DNA of 64,000 nt from Diplosphaera chodatii (lineage: Eukaryota > Chlorophyta > Trebouxiophyceae > Prasiolales > Stichococcaceae): contig JAALGY010000062.1 in assembly GCA_032358165.1 (NCBI GenBank), positions 868,001 to 932,000 of the forward strand. Reading direction: 5' to 3'. The first letter of the stretch is position 1. The number at the start of each line of letters is the position of its first letter. The position numbers and the translations under genes were made by a program. Positions 22,201 to 34,802 of the stretch are shown one piece after another. The notes under the pieces were generated by a model. That model saw nothing but the letters and a program-made list of their open reading frames with translations. It searched no databases and was not told the DNA's origin.

Positions 22201-25200
22201 TGCAAGATGCCAAGACCTGGGACCCGATGTGCACAGCACACCTGCATGACGCGGCCCATCATGGCGCCGATGTAGGTGCGCCTGTGGCCCCGGATCTCGG
22301 CCTCATCCCTGACGCCGCCAAGGCTGATGCGCTGGAAGGGCCTCCCGCCCAGTGCCTCTGTGCACATGGAAAAACGCTGCCTGTCCGCTCGATTGGCATG
22401 CCATTGCACTGCATCCGCAACTCGTTTCAGTTTGCAAACATACCGTGCCACACGTTTGCGCCACTGGCATGTTGCCAGTCGCCAACATGAGCACCCCACC
22501 TGCGACAGACCGCGCCAGGCTCGTTTTGCCGACCCCAGGGGGCCCGACGAATGCAAGGATGGGCGCCTTTGCATCCGGGCCACGCAACCGCCGCACGGCT
22601 AGGTACTGTATGATACGGCGCTTCACCTGGCACATTGGCAGCAGTCTCTTTCGACCTTCGGTGTGCATTTTGAACAGGGCATGGCACCATTCAGCAGACG
22701 GCGGCAAGCGGTTGGCAGCTACCTTGTCGAGGCCATAGTGGTGCTGGTCCAGCAGTGCTTGCGCCTCTGGTAAGCTGAGCCCTGTGCGACACACAAGAAA
22801 ATGAGCTGCTACTCTGACACTGCTCGAATGCGCACACATGTAGCCTCGTCAACAGGCCTGACCAGCATGCGTGCTGCGATTGACAGCATACAACCAGCAC
22901 GCTGGACCCAGCGTGCCGGGCAGAAGCTAAACGCTTGGCACCTGCAACAGGAGTTTGTGCTGCGTTTCTGCTGCTGACAAGCGGCTGGTCGACAGCCGCC
23001 TGGCTGTTGCCAGCATCAACAGAAGCGTCCCCAGCCTCTGCCTGCTGCTGCGCCGCTTGATCCTGAGGGGTGTGGCTGCCAGGCCGCTGATGAGCCTCTG
23101 AAGCTGACTGTGCCCTGGCAGGAGGCCCGGCGGCAAAAGCATTCCACGGCAGGTCCACGAGGGTCTCCAGATATGTCCTCGCAACTGCATACCCTGCAGG
23201 GCACCACACTGATGCGTCACACTCGCGTTCAGTCGCCACCGTAGGTTGACAAGCATCCTGGAGCACAGCTGGCATCACATTTGGGGAGAGAGATGTGTCA
23301 ACATCTTGCGAATCTGCACCTGGGTGCTGCTCGCTGGAGCGCTGGAGCCGCTTCAATTCACGCAGTGCCACCTGCCGGCCATAGCAGCTGGGAGGTCTCG
23401 AACCGTCTCACTACCACAGGCATGCGTTGCCAGAGCTCCGACAGGGTGACACTGTCCAGCACCTTTTGCACATGCGGAGGCATGTCAGCCTTCTCAATGC
23501 AGCGCGCAAGCTCCGCCAGATCGTTCTCCTCTTCGCTGCCGTCACCGCTGCGGCTGCGTCGCTGCAGTATGCCACCCGGTAGCATTGAGCTGCCTGCATG
23601 CACAGCGATAGTGGTGCTCAACACGCAGTGTAGGGCAGCAGTGATCATGATGAGGTGGCATTGGTGCTTTGTTGAAAACGCAGGTGATCTGGCCCGGAGC
23701 ATCAGGCACCAACTGCCCATGAGTGTTCCGGTGATGTGTGATCATCGGCCAACATGGTGTACGCCGTGCGGTGCACACCCTGCAGGCCCTTCTGAGCGGC
23801 CTGCAGCCGTCGCAGCGCCGCGAGCTGGGCCGCAAGCGCCGCCTTGTCATCACTGACAGCGTTGGCGGCGACCGCAGCGCTGTCGCCCAGCGCGCCCACC
23901 GCCTGACGCGCAGTCTTGAGCGCGTCCTGCAAGGGCACGGTCGTCATGGTGCCAGGACCCGTGTGGATCTGCAGCAGCGTCAGCAGCAAGTGATGCGGCT
24001 GCAGATGCCTGCACGTCGGTCCCTTCCGCATGCGTGCTAAGTTTAAACCCACCTTGACCAGGGATAGGGCGAGCTGCAGGCGCTCGCGCACATCCACGGC
24101 GTCCAGCACCGCGAGGCGGGTGGCGGGCGGCGGCATCAGCACCGCCGCCAGCAGGTCGGCGCAGCGGCCCGGAGGCGCCGCCTCCAGCATCTGTCGCCAG
24201 CACCAGGGAATGTCATCCCTGCCTGCCCAAGCTGCAATGTCAGGGTGCGCGGACAGATGATGACGTACTGCAGGCACAAGGACGACCGTGCCCCAAAGCT
24301 GCGACCAGTGTATAGGCGCTTTGGGGCAGCACAGAGTCAAAGCATGCTCACATCTGCGAGCCGCGCAGCGGCGGCTGCACCGCTGGTGAACGACACCATG
24401 CCGAGCAGCTGCCGCGCTGCCTGGCGCAGCTGAGACAGCACTGCCTCGCCCTCAGCATCCAGCTCAGCGTCCTCCTGCCTGCATTTTGTGCAACAGCTTC
24501 AGGTTGGCACCTCAGACACGCCTTTGGCAACTGAGCTTGCGCAAGGACATCAGCTGCAGTTGCGTGCCTGTCGTGTGAGCTTTGAAACTGCTCGAGCTGT
24601 TCCACAGTCGCTGTGTCATGGTCGTCTGAACTGCTGGTGTGCGCACTGTTCACCCGCACGCGACAGCAGCCCTCCAGCTCAACAACCCAGTTGCCGCTCT
24701 GCAGCACGTAACGTTCATGTCGTACACCATGTATGCGACGTCCGGAGTGGCTCCACATTTGCCGAGATGTATCTTTCCGCAATGCCATAAACACACCTGT
24801 GCAGAACGCGTCAGCCGCAGCACCCTCGCAGCCGTACCCAAAGCATGCAGCCTGCTGAAGTCGGCGACCTCTGTTTGCTTGCGGTCCGGCTGAGGACTGC
24901 GAAGCTGTTGGTTGGGGGCTGACAGTTGCGGCACCACTGCTATCATCACGTTGCTGCCTTGCTGGCGCAGTAGGTGAGAGATGAGGGACATGCTGCGGCA
25001 AAAGACAGGAGAAGGTTAGGTCCTACAGCTGCAGGCGGTCAATGATGTAAACATTATCATGCAACTTTCACCTGGAGACCGACTTGTGAGATAAAGATAT
25101 GCGTGCGTAGCTTGTGGGCAGCAGCACCTGCACCCAAGGACCATTGTTCAGATCCGCTAGAGGCATGCTGCGATGCAAGAAGCGCAACATCGCAAGGTCA

Positions 25201-25298
25201 TGTCTTTCGTTCACCTGACCATCCAAAGGGAGCAACGGCAACTCTGTGGGCACCAGAATGCCATCTTGAGACTCTTTGGTTGTCTTGCGGCGACCCAT
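19279..25298 (-). CDS. Lon protease, LonP2-like
   Basis: ATP-dependent AAA+ serine protease. First exons 25298-25215, 25127-25072, 24992-24797 and 24698-24654 keep frame and encode the Lon N-domain ([40 protein letters not shown]). Later blocks: [20 protein letters not shown]; Walker [17 protein letters not shown] (22545-22498); [20 protein letters not shown]; Walker [21 protein letters not shown]; sensor [20 protein letters not shown]. The protease domain has the Ser in [10 protein letters not shown] (about 19912-19932) and the Lys in [12 protein letters not shown] (about 19790-19807). The final exon reads [14 protein letters not shown] through to LEEVRL-stop at 19279. No mitochondrial presequence is evident, and the C-terminal VRL resembles a weak peroxisomal PTS1, so a peroxisomal LonP2-type enzyme is my inference. 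Low-complexity Ala/Gln-rich inserts occur before the AAA+ module and before the protease domain. Middle exon borders and the junction before the last exon are not resolved. Confidence 0.88.
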
Positions 25299-25379
25299 GG
25301 CGGCAGAAAGCCTGTGCAAATCTGGTCAAGGTGTCACATGACCATGCCCAATGCTACATCCCCTGCAACAGAGGCGCTA

Positions 25380-26020
25380 CCGTGACTGCTCGGTTACCAC
25401 ACTCACCGCAACACATTGACTGACAAGGCAAGGTGTTGATTTTATGGAGAGTTGCATGGTTTGCGCAGGGTTTGCTTTGGTTGTGTTGGCTGACATGCTG
25501 ACCTGGCAATGGCAAGGAAGATCTGAGATGGCATGGTGCACGCAGTGTCCTGCAACCTCAGAGCGATTTCTACAGGCTGCCGCCAGTCGACGAAGAATGT
25601 CAAGGCGACATAAGTTGTATTGACGCCACCACCTGTCAGATGCTGACACCAGACAGTCTGCAGGCGAAGTCCGCATGGCATGCTGCTGCAAGGATGCCCG
25701 AATCCAGCTACATACATGAGACACAGCGTCATGCTGCCACAAGGCCCAGTTGCAACTGGTCTTCCTTTGGTTGGATGATGGCTGCCTTGCTGACTGTCAA
25801 CAAGGTATCTGACGTGCCGCCGTTCCCAGCATTGCGGGGCACGCACGGACACAGCCGTAGGGCGCCCGCGCGCTGTGCTGCGCACGAGGGTGCATCCCTC
25901 GCTACCTGCCCGAGGCCAGTATATGCGTTGTCAAAGACATTGATGGCTTTCAACGCTTGCAAGCAAGCGTCTGACGGACATCTGCTGACTTGTAGCATGG
26001 TCACGGGCTGTAGCAGCTTC
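25380..26020 (-). other. Unassigned spliceable open frames
   Basis: Between the GnT I reading-frame stop and the Lon start are two minus-strand segments with coding character. One, near 25990-25920, reads VSRCPSDACLQALKAINVFD and then NAYTGLGQ before a GT donor. The other, near 25640-25500, reads GGVNTTYVALTFFVDWRQPV and then EIALRLQD after an AG acceptor. They could be 3' exons of the glycosyltransferase or a separate small gene. I do not recognise a family. Confidence 0.3.
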
Positions 26021-28832
26021 TCACCAGGCACTGGCGAAAGGTCGGCAGCCTGTCATCCGCTGTGTAGCCGGGCAGATCCCGCCCTGCTCCACTGGCACAC
26101 CCCAGCTCGCATGCAAAATGCTGACGCAGTGACTTGCAGCTGTTAAGAAACCAGAAGTCATCTGCTGAACACTCCTGACCCCGTGCTCTGCATTGCAAGG
26201 GAACAACAAAGTAAGATGATCAACCTGTGCTCTAGACTCTCGCTGAAACCCACTTGGTTGGGCATATGTGAACACGAGTAGCGCCTGACGCACCTGCAGA
26301 CGGCAGAGCAGGACTGACCACGCTGGCCAGCCACTGAAAGCATGGAAACAGAGGGCACAACTCGCCAGGATTTGGGCAGCAGAGGGCACGCCCGAGCGGC
26401 CAGCAGGAAAAATGAGCCCCTGTGCGACCGTGCATGGAATCAAGTATTGAAATATGTTGAAAAGAAGTCTCAAGTCTGCTCATCAACTGGAGGCAGTCCA
26501 GACAAATTGTGATACCTATATGGTAGAAGCGCGACGTTCTGAAAGTGGGCACGGGGCTGCGGCGAGATGTGCAGGGCCCTGGCGATGAATGAGTAGTTTT
26601 CCGACTTGTATGTCAACAGGTACACGTGTCCAGGCGGTACCTGCATTTGCTACACTCCTGATTAGTCGAAGTACGCTACGACAAGTCATCTGCCACATCA
26701 AGGTGGCATCCCAAGTAATGTACTGATACAATACTCAGTACCTCAAGGAAACCAGGCAGCTGCGGGTCCAGCCGATCCGCAGGCACAGGCTGAGCATGTC
26801 GCATCAACTGGCGGAAGCCAGCCTCATAGTTCCGTTTGACAAGGTAGGACAGATCACCCCAATCATGCATCTGCAATCAGGAGCAGGCTTGAGGTGATGT
26901 GGCTGTGCTGGATGGTCGACACATGTGGCAAAGCGTTGTACTGTGACAAGGACGACTACGATGCATGTGCATGAATAAACATGTATCAAAGCATCAGCTG
27001 CGCGGGCATACCGTCTCGGTCTGCCATGTCATATTCTGCTGTTGTGGGCCAGCAGGGCTAAGCATCCGGATGCGGTTCACTTCTGGTGCTATGCAGTCTC
27101 GCTCTGCATGCAGGACAAAGTGGTATCAAAACTGTCAGACATGTACTCTGATATGCAGCAAAGCGGTGTTGGGCAGCTGTGGGCAGGTGCAGGGCAAGCG
27201 TACCATGGAGACCATTAGGCAGCGGCATGTCACCATGACTTGTTGCCCATGTACTGCTGATCTCAGCCCACAGCTGGCTCCGCAGCAGCCAGCCTTGGCC
27301 CGGAAAGAATGAGGTGCGCATCTGCACTTGTGACTGAGCAAGTTGGTCCCGGCACAGCGGGCATTGCCCACTCCTCGGGTGCACAAATGCGTCACACAAG
27401 TATTCAGTGGACGAAGGCGATGCATTAGAACCCCACCATGCGCTTGGGGTCCCACCGAAAAGCAACTGCCCTGCTGTTGTCGTTCCACGCAGAGATGCAC
27501 CACAGGGTGGAGTCTACCTCCAGCAGCGGTGCCATAGCCTGCATTTGCGACCAGGGCTGCGGACTACCGCGCTGCATCCACTTGATGCAAGATGACAGCA
27601 CGCCCTTGCATGCCCAAGTCACCTCAAAATACAGCAGGAAGTCGGGCGAGGCCTGCATGTTGTCCTCCAGCACTATGGCATGCGAGTGCCCCCGCTGTCT
27701 GAATGCCCTGTCGAAGCCAAACTTGTAGTGCTGGCTCTGCGCTGCTTGTGCCGCCTGCGCAGCAGCAATCACGATGCACGTTGACAGCTCAGAGCAGCAT
27801 ACGCATGCTTTGCGCGACAGGTGCCTGCATCAGCACGATCCGCATCACCTGCTGGCGCTGCGTCGGCTTGTGCGTCCAATGCTCACACTTCCGAGCACGG
27901 CCTCGCAAAGTACGCATGGCCTTGCTTATAACAGACCGCACCTCACCATTGCCGCCGTCCTGGAGTACAACACCTCGACACACTCAGACGAACACCTAAG
28001 TGTTGCCTGGCAACATGTGCTGACAGGGGATGCCTACACTGCTCACCTGACTAATATAAAGAGCAAACCGCTCGAGACCCTCCAGTCCACTCAGTGAGTC
28101 CAGCATCCGCTGCAACTCCGCTGGCCTGCGGATGGCGTGTGTAGTTAGGGGCATGCATGTGAATGATGAGGGGAATCACACACGCAGTTCCTACACAGAA
28201 TGACTCGCAGCACCTCGCCATGCATCTAGCGTGGAGCGGTGGAGTTACAGCAGCATCCTGACGGACCTGTTGGACGCGTACACGATCAGCGCTGGGTCTG
28301 GCATTCTGAAGCCAGTGCCGTCCCCAGGAATGGCTCCTGCCAGCTCATCGTCAAGGATGTCCACATCGCCAGCGCCATCAGATGCGGCTGTGGCAGCCTG
28401 CGAGCTCCAGTCAGACCGGTTCCCGCCAGTCTGCACGCCTGCCGCCTTCACATTGTTCTGCTTGGACATCCTGTGCACGCTGCCCTGCTGGCTGGCATGT
28501 TGCGCCTGCTGAATCGCGCTGACATTGGCGCGCTGCTGGAACGCGCCCCGCAGGTGCTGCACTGCCTCCGCGTCGCTTTTGACACCTTCGTTTGCGGCGC
28601 CCGCAGCCTCTGCCGCGACCGCAGACCACACCGAGTAGTCCTTGCGAGTGTGCTTGACTGCCGCCCACAGACGACTGCCATGGTGCACAGCCGCAGCCCA
28701 GCTGCCGGTCCTGATGCCAAAGTCGTCTGTGTCATCCGGCAGGCGCCACCGCCACTGAACCAGCAGCGTGGTGGTGAAGAAGGCGAGGTTGACCGCCAGC
28801 AGCAGCAGCGGCAGCCGGGTCCGCCATCTCAT
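26021..28832 (-). CDS. MGAT1: N-acetylglucosaminyltransferase I (GT13)
   Basis: Golgi type II membrane enzyme that adds the first GlcNAc to Man5GlcNAc2, opening complex N-glycan synthesis. The start at 28832 puts a short basic tail before a membrane anchor (LPLLLLAVNLAFFTTTLLVQ). Exons 28832-28267, 28125-28047, 27959-27849 and 27754-27623 keep frame: a long Ala/Gln stem, then YASNRPAELQRMLDSLSG, YISQDGGNGEV, HYKFGFDRAFRQRGHSHAIV and the metal-binding LEDNMQASPDFLLYFE (EDN where animal GnT I has EDD). Later exons: PLLEVDSTLWCISAWNDN; TSFFPGQGWLLRSQLWAEIS; RDCIAPEVNRIRM; LSYLVKRNYEAGFRQL; GHVYLLTYKSENYSFIARAL. These follow GnT I order. The C-terminus is uncertain: the frame after VRQALLVFTYAQPSGF stops at 26021, but extra exons may follow. 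Confidence 0.88.
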
Positions 28833-29365
28833 GGCACTGTGCGGCAAAAATGCCACATGATGTTCATGCCACCGCCTGGGCCGCACGGTCTTAATCAAGT
28901 GCCAGACCGCAGTGCTGCAAAGAGCTCGTGATTCGTTGCTGACTGTGACTCAAGCTGATGCTAGGCTGCTCTACATGCTAGCGCGCTGCAGTCCACCGCA
29001 GCCAGATGCCCCTTGACCTGCGGGTACATAGCCAAGCAAGTGCTGTGCTCGTCGGACTTTATGTCGCACACGCTCTGCAGAGCGGCCACTACTCGTTGCA
29101 AAACGATTGTTTGCCTTGAAGCAAGCGAGGTGCGATCGAGGCAAAGGTACGCAGCCCACCCGATGGTGGATGTATATAAACAGTACAGTGGGATGCTGTC
29201 AAGCGCAAAGCATTGGGACTGCGAGCAGCAAATTACACGGTTGCAACAAACAATGCGGTCAAGAGACGTAGCAACAGTGTTGGTTTAGCCAGTGTGGTTT
29301 GCCGTAAACAGCGTGTGTGCTGCTGACCAGGTGTGTGCGCCGCTGAGCAGCTATCTTGCTTCAGG
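28833..29365. promoter_or_regulatory. Divergent promoter region, GnT I and ABC1 kinase
   Basis: About 530 bases between two outward-facing starts. I saw no convincing open frame or conserved element. The minus-strand frame upstream of 28832 stays open to 28898 but has no in-frame domain. Confidence 0.35.
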
Positions 29366-32300
29366 CATGGGAGGTCCAGACACACTCACGCAGGCAGCAA
29401 CAAACGACGGCTTCATCACGGGCGATGAGCAGCACGAAGCCAGCCGGCTGGCCAAGTGGCGGCGCAGCCTAGAGTTCTGGCGGCGAGCAACCCGCATCTA
29501 TGCCGGCTTCAAGGTTCGCACTGTGCCACATACCGCGTACCTGGGCACCTTTGTGCAGCTGCAAGGGCAACAGAACTCAGGGAAGGGAAGGTGTCACCAC
29601 CACGACTGTGCCCTGGGCTGGATGCAGGTCACCCAGGTGAAGGCAGCAACGCTGCAGCGGGCGCAGGGCTGGAGCGATCAGCGGATAGACGACGAGCTGT
29701 GGCAGCCGCAGTACCAGCGGGCAGGGCAGCAGATGTACTCGCTATGCGTGGACATGCGGGGCTTCTACCTGAAGTCGGGCCAGTTCCTGGGTGCACGGGG
29801 CGACTTCGTTCCAAAGCCAATGTGCGAGACCCTGTCCCGGCTGCACGACCAGGCAAGAGCCCCTGTCCGATTCATACAATTCTCTTCAACTGGCAACCTC
29901 CAAAGTCAAGTAGTGCTGTGTTGCTGCTGGTTGTATGCTGCAATGTCACATCATCAGGGCTCACGCCTTAATGGTCATCATCCGCCGCAGGTGCCGCCGA
30001 TGTCAGCCCAGCAGACCCGGGGCGTGATTGAGAAGGAGCTCGGTGGCGCCAAGATCGAGGACGTGTTCGAGTGGATTGATCTGGACAAGCCTCTCGGCTC
30101 AGCATCCCTGGCACAGGTTTGGCAACTCGTGGCTCGTGCGGAGTATGGTATCCACTATAGATCATGCTTTAGAGCATGCCCTGCCCTGGACTGCAGCCTT
30201 TTGAGGGTGCATGTGGCGAGTGTTGCAGGTGCACAAAGCCCGGCTCAGGCTGCACAAGCCGCCGCCCAGGCGGTGGTGGCAGCGGCAGGATGTGCAGAAG
30301 CAGGCAGAGTTCTACCAGTCGTTGCCGCAGGCCGCGGCGGCAGCCACGCAGGCGAGGCTTGCGCAGGGTGCATCGTCAGACGGAACAGTCGCTGTAAAGG
30401 TGGACCCTCTACCGATGTGCCTGTGCTGTGTGAAAGCGTGCAGCTGGGGCCTGCAGAATTCATGATGCAGCGATGTGTTTGCGGTCTTGCTGCAATAGGG
30501 CACCATCTGAGCACTGCCAGCCGTGTCGCGCAGGTGCAGTATCCAAATGCACTGCGCACGATGGAGATGGACCTGAGCAATATCCGACTGGCAGCGGCGT
30601 ATTTGTCCAAAACAGTGAGCCATGCCAGTCTCGTCGACACCACTGTTCCATCAGAGTGACTGTGACGTGAGGCACACTGCCTTCAACACGGCAGCTGCAT
30701 CTTGTTCCTGCAATTAACAAAGCTGCTCTCCTCAACAGGAACTGAAATTTGACCTGGTGTCGCCTGTCGACGAGCTGGCGAAGCAGATCCGGATGGAGTT
30801 TGATTTCGAGCGGGAGGCGCACTTCATGAACACTATCGGCAGCCACCTGCGGGTTGATCATCTGTTCCAGCGCCTTTCAGTCCATGACAGTGGCAGTGTG
30901 TCTGCCCTGAACCGTGGTGCTGTTAAACATCGACATCTGACACTGATGTGAGACAGTAACGTCTTAGTCTGCTTTGACACGCCAACGATATCGTGTGCAG
31001 GCACAGGGAGTTGGCAAGCGCATTGAGGTGCCCAGCAGCGTGCCGGGCCTCACGACGCACCGGCTGCTGGTCATGTCGTACATCGACGGGTTGCAGGTGA
31101 TGCGCTAATGCACAGCAAGCATCCTCCACCGCCGTGTATAGCAGTTTGGCGATTACTGTCCCTCGGGTTCACTGTGATGAATGAGAGACCGTCATGTCGA
31201 GGCAGCTTGCTCAACTGAGCGACGCCATGTTGCTGCAGATCACGCGGCTGGGCGACAGGATCGGCAAGCTGTCGCCGATGCAGCGGAAGCTGGGCATCAG
31301 GCGCATCCTGGGCGCGGTGTCGGAGGCATACGGCCGCATGATGCTGTACGAGGGGCTGTTCCAGGCTGATGGCCACCCTGGCAACATCCTCGTCATGAAG
31401 GGTGCGCGCTCGCTGGCGCTGTGCGTGCTGGAATGGCCATGGCAGGCACCTGCTTGCAAAGCTGTTAGTTGCTTTGGTGTGCGTCAGCATGGCCTTGCCC
31501 CCAAATACAGCAGTGAGGCCGTTGCATACCTTGCAGCAGTCCTGATTGCTTGTGCTTGGGTTCAGAAAGCACTCTGGGCTGTGCAGGTGGCAAGGTGGGC
31601 CTCATTGATTACGGACAGTCTAAGCAGCTGCCGGACGACGCACGCATCGCCTTCGCCAAGCTCGTCGTGGCAATGGACAAGGAAGACAAGCCGGTGTGTC
31701 AACAGCCAGAAAAGCAGTTGCATCGTCATGAGCTCGACAGCCTGCGATGGTGGTGCAGGCAGATGTGTTGCACGCAGCTGTGCTATATATTGCGTCCCGG
31801 TGCATGCACGCCTGCTTGTGTTGCCGACTTCTATGGATGCTCATACCCTGTGGCGGCGTGCTGATGGTGGAAGTATCCACAATACATGACAGGCGATCAA
31901 CGAGGCCCTGTGGGCACTTGGGGTTGTCACAAAGCGCGACGATGTGGAGCTCCGCTCTAAGATGGCGTATGGCATGTTTGACACACGTGGCAGGTGCATA
32001 TATGCGACCAGCTGATAATGCGCCGGCTGGCTTGCACATCTTGCATACTGCCTGCACCCCATGAACATGTGTAGTTCTCCTGTTGCTTTGGTGCTGCTGG
32101 CACCAATGCCCTGTGCCTGTTGATGAAGCCAGTATTGCCTCATTTTGCAGGGTTGACCCCTTCGACCCAGACAGCCCCATCAAGGCGCTGCCGGTGGACA
32201 AGTTCCCCAGCGACATGTTCTTCGTGCTGCGCGTGGTGCAGCTGCTGCGGGGCTTGGCCAACGCAATGGACCCCGACTTGGAGTTCAGCTCGGCATCGCA

Positions 32301-32549
32301 GGTGCGCTGCAAAAGTGCACCTTATTGGTGTCAGCCTGATGTCAGCTGTAGCTCCATACGTGCACAGGGTGAGGCACCTGCTGACGTTGACTATGTACTG
32401 TGTGATGCTGTGGTGTGCAGTGGCGGCCATATGCGGACGACGCGCTGCGGGGTGTGCACAGCAGCCAGGCGGGTGGCTCAAGTGTCAAGGGCGGCTGGGC
32501 TCCGTGGCCCACCTACTCCACCACACCACTGTGGCCACAGCTAGGCTGA
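29366..32549 (+). CDS. ABC1/UbiB (ADCK) family atypical kinase
   Basis: Member of the ABC1K family, whose plant and algal members act in plastids or mitochondria on prenyl-quinone metabolism. Visible blocks: WRRSLEFWRRATRIYAGFK; MRGFYLKSGQFLGARGDFVP (KxGQ motif); PLGSASLAQVHKARL (the Ala-rich loop that replaces a P-loop); GTVAVKVQYPN (ATP Lys); MEFDFEREAHFM; VPGLTTHRLLVMSYIDG; LFQADGHPGNILVMKGG (catalytic loop); VGLIDYGQSKQLPDDARI (DFG-equivalent DYG); and a C-terminal exon ending STTPLWPQLG-stop. About a dozen exons join in frame. The intron starting at 29853 is GC-AG (CAG|gcaaga). The ATG at 29366 gives an N-terminus with no obvious transit peptide, so an upstream exon is possible. Substrate not predictable. 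Confidence 0.9.
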
Positions 32550-33095
32550 GAGTCCTGTCTGTCGAGAAGGAGAGCTGGAGAGCTGACGCTATGAGTTTTG
32601 ATATGCTGAGCTTGGCAAGCAGCATCGTGCATGAGCATACTCAATTTTGGTGCCGCAACAGTCGTGACGGCTGTTTGCATTACACGCACAATTCTTGGCA
32701 CAAACCGTGCTTCGACTTTAAGGTCAAGTGATTGCAATGACTAGATATGATTGACAACGGCATTTATTGGTGCTGGACGTGACTGCTAGATGCGATGCAT
32801 CAGACATTCCACCCTCATGATTCCAGCTGTGCCGAGGGCGCTGTAAGAATGCAACACACAGTATATATGTCATTCAGTTCTCGTGACAAAACAACGTCAT
32901 CTTGTTGCACACTAGCATATCCTATACACCTGATGTACAACCATGTCCCGTGGGCACTGATACTCAAGTCCTACCTGAATGTGTGGACTTGCTGAGCGTC
33001 AAAGGCAAGAAATTCACCCTTGGGTGAGTTGTCATGGTGCCGTCGTCATTGGTGTGATGGATCCATGAGACAAAACCCCGACAGCGCGCTCAAGG
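32550..33095. other. Convergent spacer after ABC1 kinase
   Basis: No gene recognised. Plus-strand TGTAA at 32842-32846, about 290 bases past the stop, is the likely polyadenylation signal of the ABC1 kinase gene. Confidence 0.4.
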
Positions 33096-33924
33096 TCAAC
33101 ATAGCGGGGCCGTGGCACACTGCAGCACATAAGAGCGACTAGCTGGCCGAACAACGCTCCTCAACAGGGTGCAATGTGCAACACGCTGCAGCAAAGCTGA
33201 TCAGTCAACGGCACCTGAGAGGCAGCCGCCACCACCGCGGATCCTGCCGCTGCAGGACGGCATTTTCACCAAGAGCTGCAAAGACCTCGTTCCAGACGCG
33301 CACGCCCCCAGAGCACACCAGCAAGTCGCATGCCTCGATATCCTCGTGCCATTCTGTGAGCCGTGAAGCCACGCTTGTGAACAATCGAAGGGCTTCCCTC
33401 ATGCGGATGCCACCGCCAACACTGTTCTTGCCTGCAGTTGACAGGTGTTCTACATGAGCAAGGCGAAGCAGACATTGATGCCTGTTTTGGTGCTCAACAG
33501 GTAGTAAAGGAAACCCGTTTGTGTACCTGGCCTGGATCTCCTGTATGTGAGCTGAGCCTTCCCGTTCCGATTTCGCCTGACAGTGTAACCTGCGATGTCA
33601 GCGGGCTGATCTCGGCAGACTGCACTTGGGAGTGGGACATTGGCCACGTCGGCAATGAGGGATCAGAGCCCACCTGTCATGGTCTTGTGCCGCACAATGC
33701 TGCCTGCTTGGTAGATGGCAAGAGCTGCGCTGTCCGCGCTAAGCAGGATGATCAGCTGCGACCCTGGCACAGCCTTGCCGCTGATCACCTCATGCAGCCG
33801 GCCCTGTGGCACTTGAACACTGCCCCGCAGAACAGGCGGGAGCTTCAGCAGCAGATGCTGTGCTGTAACTGCCTCTGCTTCCTCGCGACTGCTCTCCTGC
33901 TGTTGTTCCTGCTGCTGCTGCCGT

Positions 33925-33971
<47 letters not shown>

Positions 33972-34374
33972 AGAATACAGCATTGCCAGCTGGTCAGCCT
34001 GCTGCCCATCCGCTGCCACTGCTGGGGTATGGCCGTCCTGCTTTGGCATGCACAGGTAGCCGTCCAACTCCGGCGTCCAGTGGATGCCATGGGATTGGGC
34101 CAGCTGAGTCGCTTCTGCATGCGCCTGACGCCAGTGAAAGCGCCTGGGCTCGCCGCAAGGTTTGCATTCATGCGCATGTCCTGCACTGATGCCCGCTGCA
34201 TCCTGGGCGCCCTCATTGCGGATCCAGCTGTCCTCGGTTGGTGCCTTGTCTGGCGGCGGGTTTGCTGCCAAGAACGTGTCGAACTCTTGCGAGGCGAGTG
34301 ACGACCCCAGCAGCCTCCTGGCAGCGATGCCCAGATGCCGCTGCGCCTGTGCAGCACGCTGCGTCCCGTGAGGA
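33096..34374 (-). CDS. VLRF1-domain (Vms1/ANKZF1-like release factor) protein
   Basis: Vms1/ANKZF1 proteins cut peptidyl-tRNA on stalled 60S ribosomes. Seen in order on the minus strand: AQAQRHLGIAARRLLGSSLA then SQEFDTFLAAN; a Gln-rich linker; LIILLSADSAALAIYQAGSI; VRHKTMTG joined in phase to GYTVRRNRNGKAQLTYRRSR (exon 33589-33527); then KNSVGGGIRMREALRLFTSV, DIEACDLLVCSGGVRVWNEV and FAALG. The GKAQ loop occupies the place of the GTAQ loop of ANKZF1, whose Gln is needed for hydrolysis. No ankyrin or zinc-finger part is visible, so this is the shorter VLRF1 type. The reading ends tentatively at a stop at 33096. The most upstream exon I can place begins at 34374, and the start codon was not found (candidates lie at 34400-34660). 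Confidence 0.62.
33927..33971. repeat. CAG/CTG microsatellite encoding polyglutamine
   Basis: Fifteen perfect CTG triplets on the plus strand, read as 15 Gln on the minus strand inside the VLRF1-domain gene. They are followed by interrupted Gln runs (ERQQQQEQQQE). The pure repeat is likely length-variable. Confidence 0.9.
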
Positions 34375-34802
34375 CTGCATTAGCATGGACATCCGGCTTG
34401 AGAAGCCGACAAACCATTGAGCGGATGGCTGTCCAGCGGAGAGTGACAGTCGTCGTACCCTTGAGCCGATGAAAATGCGTTGGCAACACAGCGTTGCACT
34501 CAGTAACATCCAGTGGCGCGCTGCGGTGGCACCAGCGCCAGAGCTCAAGCGTCAGCACTGACGTACCCGGTGCGGCCGGCGATGCATGTACGTACACCGC
34601 AGTCACAGGACACTCAGAACAGAACGCACAGCAGCAAATGGCATCTGGTCGCAGGCTCACGATGCGAGCTTGGGCTAAGCAGGGCTAATCGCACACCCTA
34701 TGCATGCAAGCAGGTCCACAGTGCCAACCTGCCAAGACTGCGCTCCGGCCGATCGATCCACGATCCTGCACCTTGCACACCTCACAAGCCACTGTCGCCA
34801 CC

